The notes beneath the pieces are model-generated. The model saw nothing but the letters and a program-made list of their open reading frames with translations, did not search any database and was not told the DNA's origin. Source: Agriotes lineatus (Eukaryota > Arthropoda > Insecta > Coleoptera > Elateridae). Taken from it: 64,000 nucleotides of DNA. Position 1 is the first letter of the stretch. Each line of letters begins with the position of its first letter. Shown piece after piece: positions 56,390 through 64,000 of the stretch. The position numbers and the translations under genes were made by a program. The stretch covers positions 54,953,903 to 55,017,902 of the forward strand of contig OW679197.1 of NCBI GenBank assembly GCA_940337035.1, in the 5' to 3' direction.

Positions 56390-59330
56390 CCCCTATTGTG
56401 ACAGCATCTCTCTCAAAATTATGTCGTGTTGATCCGAATCGCCTTTCTCCCTGAGCAAATAGCTCGACAACAGTCTGTTACAGCTAGTTGTGAGTGATTA
56501 GACTGAACTTTGTTTTTTTAGGATTAACGTGTCCTAGCGACTCATTTAGACTATCCCCGAAGTGTTTTAAGGTCGTAAAAGTTGTTTTGTTCTGTAACCG
56601 ACTACCTGGTCATCTGCGAAATTAAGGGTAAAGAGCTGTTTTTCATTAATATGGATGCCCATTTCTTCGCAGTGTCTTTTCAAATTTCGTAATGCCACTT
56701 CCAAGTATCAATTAAATAATAGTAGAGAAATTCTACACCCTAAGGCCTTTTGTTGTATTTATGGGATTTGAAAGCTGATTTCTTATTTTAACAAATTATC
56801 TTGATACAGCTGTTTTATAATCAACAGTAAGTGGTTATTAATGCCCAAACTACGTAATGCTTCCCATAGTTTACATCTTCGGATCGAATCGTAGTCCTTT
56901 TGTAATCAATAAAAACTGAAATTTGCTGAAGCGTGAATAAATTATCGACATAAGACCTCCCTGACATAAAGTCACTCTGGTTTTCTTCAATTGCACATCT
57001 AATATGGTTTTTTAATTCGTCCTATATTGCTCTCCCAAAATGTTTGTTTAAGATGCTAGTGACACTTAAACCTTGATAACATTTAGGATCTTTCTTACTC
57101 CCTTTTTTAAATATAGATAATATACAGTGTGTTTCACTTTACATGGAAGCACCCCTGTATTTTCTTTGTTTTTGTATGAATCGATTTGAATTTTTTACCA
57201 GTTGTACAACTCACCAAGAGGCATCTACTCATGTCCCTGAGCGGAAATGACGTTTTTAGCCTGGCCTACTACGATCAAAAACATGGGTCGTATTGTCAAT
57301 ATTTTGCATCGCGTTAGAGTTACAGCAAAAAGTTATTAAGAAAAGTTGTTTAGAATCAAAAGAATACCCCAAATACCGATTTTAGTTTAATAATTCGAAT
57401 TTTTAATTTTTATCCATAAATTTGTCAAAGTCCCAATTTTCAACTTTTAATTTGGTATTAAATGGTGCCATGGAGAAACAACATTTTTATTATTGTTGCA
57501 AACGTCATTAGGTCTTAATAATGGCTAAATTACGTTTAACTGTAGCTGAGAAAGTAGAAATAATTGGAATTAATGGTGAAAATGCAAGATCCAATAGAGA
57601 AGTAGCTAGAATATTTAATGGAAGGCATCCAGGGCGTGCACCTATTTATCCAGGAACTATTTCAAAAATTAATCAACTTTTTAATTTAACTGGAAATGTT
57701 GTTAAGCCCAGACCAAGAAGAATAGTTCGAGAGCATCCCTCGGAGGAAATGATTTTGGCGGTTTATGACGCTAATCATCCTGAGATATGGCATTAAATGT
57801 AACTATTGCACTACCGAAAATTTTCCGCTGCTTGCATCTTCAGAAACTAAGTGCCAGGAAAAATAGGTGCACGCCCTGGATGCCTTCCATTAAATATTCT
57901 AGCTACTTCTCTATTGGATCTTGCATTTTCACCATTAATTCCAATTTTTTCTACTTTCTCAGCTACAGTTAAACGTAATTCAGCCATTATTAAGACCTAA
58001 TGACGTTTGCAACAATAATAAAAATGTTGTTTCTCCATGGCACCATTTAATACCAAATTAAAAGTTGAAAATTGGGACTTTGACAAATTTATGGATAAAA
58101 ATTAAAAATTCGAATTATTAAACGAAAATCGGTATTTGGGGTATTCTTTTGATTCTAAACAACTTTTCTTAATAACTTTTTGCTGTAACTCTAACGCGAT
58201 GCAAAATATTAACAATACGACCCACGTTCTTGATCGTAGTAGGCAAGGCTAAAAACGTCATTTGCGCTCAAGGACATGAATAGATGCCTCTTGGTGAGTT
58301 GTACAACTGGTAAAAAATTCAAATCGATTCATACAAAAACAAAGAAAATACAGGGGTGCTTCCATGTAAAGTGAAACACACTGTATAAGAGTTTTTCATT
58401 CTTTTGGAATATTAACTAATTGATAGCATTAATTCATCAGCTATGTAATTCTTATAATCAACTCAGATCCTCTACATTTGTTTAATTCTACTGGTATGCC
58501 TCCTGAGCCAGGTGATCTTCCATTTTTCATTTGATATAGACTGAGTTGTACATGTTCTTCATTAATAATTTTCTGTTCTTCATGTTGCCCATTTCCGTAT
58601 AAATCAGTTGTAGACTGATCAGATTCAAGAAACCGTTGTATTTCTTCTGTGAATATATCTTCATAATAACTCTTCCACTTATTGATGTCAATAAGATTTT
58701 TAATGTAACGAAAGGCGCTCCCAAATATACAGATAATGACTTTTATGCGGAAAGAAAGTATTTGCTATTTTGAATTTATTGTCTTCGCATAAGTCTATTA
58801 GTCTTTTTCCCGAGTCGCTGTCCACTGTTTCACCATATGACCTCACGACTTTACTATTTACTTTGGAACCTACTCTACCATTAAAATCCTCTGCTAGAAT
58901 AATTCCTTGACGTGGTTTTACTTTCTCTAGAAGTGTTGATAGGTCATGGTATAAGTTTTCTTTAAGTGGTCTTAAGATCAGAATACTGTCTCAATTCCAT
59001 ATATATAAGATTCTGTCATTGTAATAAGCCTTTCCGATATACATGTAAAATTTCTAATATATTTTTTTAAAGCACAGTTTTATTAATAGTGAGACCTGCC
59101 CTAGCACTCTGTGATTTCTCTACACCAGACTAAAAATGCATGTAGCCACCGATTTGTTCATTTCCTTGTCCTTCCTTTTTCGTTTCAGACAGGAAGGCAA
59201 TGTCTGCGACATTCTCATTGTTCTTTGTACTGCTAATCGTAGTCGTGATTGATTTCGAACCATATTCAAAGGCTTGGTGTTAGAATCGAGATCTATATTA
59301 TTCAGTTATTGGAGTGTTGGCCCAAACTCA
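56390..59330 (-). pseudogene. Non-LTR retrotransposon with AP-endonuclease and reverse transcriptase, split by a palindrome
   Basis: On the minus strand, the endonuclease region (about 59150-58750) reads IILAEDFNGRVGSKVN, VRSYGETVDSDSGKRLIDLC and NKFKIANTFF. The linker ends IPKEWKTLI at the palindrome, then continues LSIFKKGSKKDPKCYQGLSV at 57124. Further on are a degenerate fingers/palm region and ALRNLKRHCEEMGIHI, KQLFTLNFADDQVV with the catalytic ADD. The layout is that of an APE-type (RTE/jockey-like) LINE. Frameshifts and stops are frequent. Confidence 0.75.
57125..58383. mobile_element. 1.26 kb palindrome of mirrored transposase N-termini, TA target
   Basis: The ends are CAGTGTGTTTCACTTTACAT and its complement, flanked by TA. 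Arms of about 520 bp (57125-57650 and 57850-58383) are near-identical inverted copies. Each arm holds the start of a transposase-like ORF. The left one (57521-57796) encodes MAKLRLTVAEKVEIIG, NREVARIFNGRHPGR and SKINQLFNLTGNV, a helix-turn-helix N-terminus as found in Tc1/IS630-type transposases; the right one is the same ORF on the minus strand. The loop joins their interiors. Removing it plus one TA restores the surrounding LINE frame. Confidence 0.85.
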
Positions 59331-60790
59331 ACCCCCTAGCCTGAAGGACCAGGATTCAGTGTTTACTCCCTTAGCCAAAAAGTATTCGCTTTTAGCCCCC
59401 AAGAACTCGCCTTTCACTTTTACCCTTTCCCGTTTGCTGAGTCTATTACACTACAGTCAGGTGATGTAACAAGAACGTTGGAATAGGATTTGCTGGCAGA
59501 GCTGCTAAGGAAAAAAATCGCAGAGGCATTTCCCGATATTTATTGAATATGTCATATCGGCATAGACATATCCTTAGAGACCGACCAGTCTTTTTTAACC
59601 ATTTTCTCAACCCTATTTCTGGGTGCTTTTTATACCTACAGCCAGGTTGATATAAAAATAGGAGAGATTTGGGACTTATGGTATAATAGGATTGTAGGTA
59701 ATGGTGAGTAGAGGACATTTACTCCAGGTAGTCGCCTCTTACAACACACAGGGGGTTCCCTGGGACTATTCTTCATGTGGAACCCAGAGCAAAACCCCAA
59801 CAAAGTTAATATGTTCAAAAACGCTATTTTCATAGCTGCATGAGAAGAAGAGCAAAAGTTTGAATATGAAACCGAAATATGTGGAAAAGAAAAGACAGAT
59901 TTTGATAAACTAATACCTACATCGAATACCTAGAAAAATACCAAGAAACTACTTTGAAAGCCCATTTGATTCAATGCTGTCATTCTAGGTGGCCCCACAA
60001 GACATGCTTAATTTGTGACAATAAATGTGAGCCTCGTGGAAAGTTTATGCAAAAGCAAAAAAGAAAAATAAGGTTTAGGCATGAGTCTGCATTACTTTGT
60101 TGTATTTTTCATATTATTTTATTTTTGTATGTTTTACCATCTACCATCTCTGGAGAGATGGCCAAACGTTAGTTTCTTCTATATGATATGAGATAAAACA
60201 AACGCGAGCTGTTCTTTGTCAATAACAAACAACGGGTCGCTAAACGCCAGATGTCAGATTTACGCCCCGACCGCGCGCTCTTTACGACCCCCAAATAAAT
60301 GCAGACACTTGTCGGTTCAAATTTTAAACAAAGTGCAATATAAGCCGGATTTTACAGGCAACGGACTTTCTCCAGCAAAGCAAGATGCTTTGTGTAAAAC
60401 CGCACTAGGCGCCCGGGTGTCTATCACTCGAACAAAGCCCATATTAAAACGGTTTATAGGACAAGCATGAAGGAGTAAAAGTTAAATGCCCCAGGTAGAG
60501 CACTACAGAGCCGAAGCCCAGCGGCGTGACAATACGAAAAAAATAACCCACAAGCCGCGACGCATATGAAGGGAAACCCATCAAAATGATGCTAGAAGCA
60601 TCAAGTTTGGAATTAAAAGACTCCAGATCGAGAAGATTGTGCGATACCCCAAAAATCACGACTCCACTAGAAGCACCGAAAGAGTTAAAACAAAAGTAAA
60701 AAATAAATGTCCAGATTTCTCCCTCCCCGCCAACCAACCACAACTAAGAAACGGTTGATCAAAGCATCGGCCTCTTTATAAGCACGAACA
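59331..60790. other. Repeat-like stretch, unclassified
   Basis: 59690-59800 contains GTCGCCTCTTACAACACACA and GGGGGTTCCCTGGGAC, phrases I associate with the untranslated ends of insect LINEs. 60216-60480 is GC-richer with no recognisable protein. Ends are not defined. Confidence 0.3.
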
Positions 60791-60797
60791 TTTTTAC

Positions 60798-61190
60798 ATT
60801 CAAACTCTTGGACTCCCAGTTCGGTCAAGTTTGTAAGCAACTTCAGAATCACACCTCCTAGTGCGACCGAGTGTGCCATCAGCTCCAAACACATTCAACC
60901 TTTTGGACTCGAACCTCCCATTTCGGTCAAGTTTGAAGCAACTTAAAAAAAATCAGACTTTAGAGCTCGCATCTTCCAGTGCGGCTTAGTTTGTATGCCA
61001 TCTCCAACACATTCAAACTTCAGGATCGCAACTTCTAGTGCGACCAACGACCAAGTTTGTTATCACCTCCACGAGCATTCAAGCGTTGAAATCGCACCTT
61101 CCAGTGCGGCCTATCTTGCGAAGATACTTCAAACCTTCGGGCTCGAGTCTTTCAGTATGACCTAAGTGTTCAATCGGCTTCCAACCATTT
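60798..61190. repeat. Irregular tandem repeat, about five units of 55-120 bp
   Basis: Units begin with CATTCAA-CTT and contain CTCGCACCTTCCAGTGCGGCC-type and GGTCAAGTTTG-type blocks and CATC-CCAACAC. Starts are near 60798, 60893, 61012, 61078 and 61132. Indels make unit length variable. It may be part of the 5' region of a retroelement. Confidence 0.55.
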
Positions 61191-61359
61191 CCAACGAGAT
61201 GGTCGAACCACCGAAGTTCGTCCTAGCGAGCAATCTTCCAGCATTTCCTAGTGGATCACCAGGTTCATGGCGTAAACTGCCCAACGGCAAGAGAGAACTC
61301 CAAGTACCTTCAGCTGCCCACTAGGGGTTATTGAAGAACCTGTTCAGGTCCTCGCCGAC

Positions 61360-62310
61360 AACCATATCGCTAGCCCTGAAAGCAAGCCGCTGCCGCCAAG
61401 CTCTGCGTCCCCGATGCCACTCACCTCCTTGGCGTTACCCCCCTCCGGATACCTAGCTCTCGACGTCCTCACCCCCGAAGGCAGCCTCCAGTTCAGCTGC
61501 CACCAAGCCCAGGCCTCCTGTCGCGAAGTTACATTTGTACTTGCAACTGCACTTACGGCTAGAAGAGGAAGAAGAGCAGCTGTAAGAAGCGACTTGCAGC
61601 ACCCCCGAGCCAGTCGTCCGCCCTCCTAGAATAATAATTAACAACGAAAACAAATTGCTATCCACTGATAAGAGCTTCGCGCCATCTACTCTTCATTACA
61701 ACCCCCTACCACTGAGCTACTCGGTGAATCGAAGTAATCCACCACCTTGAAGCTAGCTACGCCCCTCGCACACGCGAGACTGTCGCTAAGTCGTGTCAAC
61801 TTATTTGACAGAATATCTTCGATTTTTGTTCTTAATGAGATATATGTTAAATCTCATAGGTCACACTCCCCATTTTACCAATTTTTACTGTTTTTTGTCA
61901 GTTTCACGAAGAAATAAGATATTTGATTAGTTTTGTTTATGAAGACAGTTATATAGGCGCTATTTGTAGAATAAAATCCAAGTATTTTTTATTCAATCAG
62001 ACAATATTCTGTACTTTTCTATAATATGGCACATAACTTTATCTAACTTTTACGCCATATTGGTTTCTATATTTTATTACTGCTTTTTGAAGACAAATAG
62101 AATGTACAAGAAGAACTTCTTTGGCAGAATGTAGAGAAGAAGAAAAAAATGTGTACATAGAAAAAAAATAGGGCAACGAAATTGTGGAAAAAATAAAAAG
62201 CTATGCCTAAAGAAGACAATCTAATAGATTGAAGAAAGCAAGAGATCAAATAATGTAAAACTCTTTCACTAGCAACAATTTACTTCATATTCGTCTTCTT
62301 CTTCTACTAC
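61360..62310. other. GC-rich then AT-rich stretch, unclassified
   Basis: 61360-61640 is GC-rich with short frames on both strands that are not recognisable. At about 61700-61730 the minus strand reads GAGTAGCTCAGTGGTAGG, which looks like a tRNA box A, but no box B follows at the right distance, so I do not call a tRNA or SINE. 61790-62290 is AT-rich. Confidence 0.3.
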
Positions 62311-63010
62311 TAGTACTAGCTCTTATCCAGGAATGTGGAGATGCTTTAGCCGAATTGGCAAGGGAAAAGGACGTCGAGCTCATCTGGGTCCCGGGACACA
62401 CAGGGGTCCAAGGCAACAAGAAGGCGGTCGAACTAGCCAAACTCGGAGCCGAGGAAACTTGTTTTGGACCGGAACCCCTTCTGGGTATAACAAGGCAGCA
62501 GGTTTCAGTAGCCCTAACCAGGTGAGCCTACAAGACCAGCGAGAAAAAGTGGAAAAGATGCAGGGGCTGTCGTCAGGCAAAGTACCACATAGCGGGATTT
62601 GATTCAAAGAAATCGGTCTGGCTAATGGGAAGGAGCCGAAGAACCACAAATCTTTTGATAGGGATCTTGACAGGCCACTGTAAACTAAAGAGACACCTAA
62701 CACTGATAGGAGTAGAGGAAGATCCCATTTTCCCAAGATGTGGGAGGGACGAGGAAACTTCCTTTCACTACTTGGGAGAATGCGAGGCGTACCAGCGACT
62801 GAGGTATAGAACCTTTGAAGCATCTACGATTCGAATGGAAGAGTTGAACTCCCTATCCTGAGCCGATATTCTAATCTTCAATAGAAAATCAGGAAGGTTT
62901 AAACAGGGGGAAGAGCCCTTCGAACAGGACGATAACGAAGGTGGTTGAGGGGATGGCAAGGGGTTGGCAAAAAGGGCCTATGGTGGCCTACTTGCTAGAC
63001 TTCGGTCTCC
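62311..63010 (+). pseudogene. LINE fragment: RNase H domain and C-terminus
   Basis: The translation gives LAREKDVELIWVPGHTGVQG, NKKAVELAKLGAEE, then RQAKYHIAGFDS, LIGILTGHCKLKRHLTLIGV and FPRCGRDEETSFHYLGEC. WVPGH-G--GN--A is the classic retroelement RNase H signature, and LTGH-----HL----C----E---H-L--C is the usual C-terminal zinc-knuckle region of I/LOA/jockey-type LINEs. Frames shift at least twice. The reverse transcriptase is missing. Confidence 0.8.
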
Positions 63011-63011
63011 C

Positions 63012-63015
63012 CACA

Positions 63016-63079
<64 letters not shown>

Positions 63080-63100
63080 GTACTACCAGTACTACTACTT
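63012..63100. repeat. (CTA)n microsatellite tail of the LINE
   Basis: About 24 ACT/CTA units, pure at first and then interrupted by AGT and CAG. It directly follows the LINE end. CTACTACTAGTACTAG-type sequence also precedes the LINE at about 62302-62321. Confidence 0.9.
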
Positions 63101-64000
63101 TTCTCGTCCTTTTGGCATTTCTGGTGATTAGGGCTCCAAGTCCTCTTAAACCCGTTGCCCCCATATTTTGCTAGTATTTTCATATCGTCTGCGGTGTCTT
63201 TCCGAGTTTTCTTAGATCTTCCCCTTCTTCCATGCTTTAATTTTACAGCCTCAAGTACTTTTCTACATGTCCTCTCTGAAAATTAACAAGACATAGATAA
63301 AGACGCAAGGACTGAAAGACCAACATTACATATTATGATCAGCAAGAAATAAAATACACATTGAAGAACGTTTTAATAAGCTACTCACTAACGAAAAGGA
63401 AGAAATTCAAGAGGAAGATCCGATAAGAGAAGAGAATAAAAAAGTCCACTTTAGAGGCAGTAGCTGCGAAAATAAAATATTAAGCAAGGGCTTCGTGAAG
63501 TGGTCAGTTACGTAAAGCGTGAAGTACTTAAATGCAGAAGAAAATTGATACGAAAGATTTGAAGACAGATTGCTTGAAGAATGAAACACAAAACAATGCC
63601 AAATCTATCGGAGCATAACGTCGTTAATACAAGGCACACGATTTTATTCTCGTTGTAATACGTAAGACTAACGAAATGCAATTAAAAATAAAGTAAGATC
63701 TGAAACATTGCTAAACTGTTATAAACTTGGTTCAGTTCAATATTTATTTTTCTTGGCTTAAACGAAGTGTTTTCGATATCGTTACGTTATTTTTGTTGTC
63801 TAGCACCTACGGTAACATAGTGAAATAATGAAATTTGAGAACAAAAAAAAAATAACGTCCGATCGGAGAAAATATTTTGCTTCTACTGCATTTTTGTTGC
63901 TATCAAATTTACAATTTTTCTATGCATAATGTATTTCCCTTCCCGTGCAGCAGCTCGAGTGCACAGCATGAGCGCGGATTTCGATGGCAAATAGATGATA
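63101..64000. other. Right edge of window, nothing recognised
   Basis: AT-rich sequence without a supported gene or repeat. The last 60 bases are GC-richer (CCCGTGCAGCAGCTCGAGTG) and could start another feature beyond the window. Confidence 0.4.

Noticed and set aside
61700..61730. tRNA-like GAGTAGCTCAGTGGTAGG on the minus strand
   Set aside because: Only a box A is present; no box B at the required distance and no cloverleaf, so neither a tRNA gene nor a SINE is claimed.
62995..63183. Serine- or threonine-repeat proteins over the (CTA)n run
   Set aside because: These frames are simply translations of a microsatellite.
1..64000. CRISPR arrays, operons or prokaryotic defence genes
   Set aside because: No regularly spaced identical repeats with unique spacers were seen, and gene structure is eukaryotic (introns, SINE, LINEs).

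Overview
The window looks like nuclear DNA of an insect that is not close to Drosophila. It is AT-rich, has GT-AG introns, one deeply conserved developmental gene and very dense, mostly decayed transposons. A beetle or another insect with a large repeat-rich genome is plausible, but the order cannot be fixed from this sequence alone.

The one gene I am sure of is dachshund (dac), on the minus strand. Its first coding exon (8026 down to 7353) encodes an S/P/N-rich N-terminus and nearly the whole SKI/SNO/DAC (DACHbox-N) domain, and ends at a clean splice donor. Positions 7352 down to 1 are therefore intron 1, and later exons lie to the left of the window. The exon, leader and promoter form a GC/CpG-rich island (about 7300-8660). 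Intron 1 holds a decayed satellite of about 10 units (2680-4745), two palindromic MITEs and a compact non-repetitive block rich in GATA-type motifs (1740-2660) that could be an enhancer. Upstream of dac, a block of about 95 bp beside the promoter (8580-8675) recurs in diverged form at 10994-11086, inside a GC-rich block.

From about 11.6 kb to the right end I see no intact gene. This is a transposon graveyard whose order of insertion can be read. A non-LTR retrotransposon is split into 12.0-13.07 kb and 18.55-19.39 kb by a 5.5 kb insertion. That insertion carries a foldback element made of TTCACCGC-type repeats (9-bp target duplication), a TA-flanked MITE, a hAT-type element (8-bp duplication) and a mariner remnant. 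A tRNA-derived SINE with a 9-bp target duplication sits in a repeat whose second, inverted copy (33.05-33.67 kb) supplies the empty site. Further on are a CR1/jockey-like LINE, 80-bp tandem repeats and large hairpins.

A carboxylesterase-like pseudogene (46.2-41.2 kb, minus) still shows its exon-intron structure. A 4.16 kb palindromic TA-target transposon is inserted in its last visible exon, and removing it restores the reading frame exactly. That transposon contains at least six younger insertions, one of them a palindrome made of two mirrored copies of a transposase C-terminus. A matching palindrome made of mirrored transposase N-termini (57125-58383) interrupts another LINE, again with exact frame restoration. 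A Penelope-like element with a GIY-YIG domain, inverted pLTRs and a decayed hammerhead-like motif lies at 53.3-54.7 kb. A LINE RNase H fragment ending in a (CTA)n tail lies at 62.3-63.1 kb.

I did not find a defence system, gene cluster or other wholly new cellular system. The most notable unexplained signals are the mirror-image transposons carrying opposite ends of a transposase, one palindromic core shared by MITEs with different termini, and the duplicated element upstream of dac.
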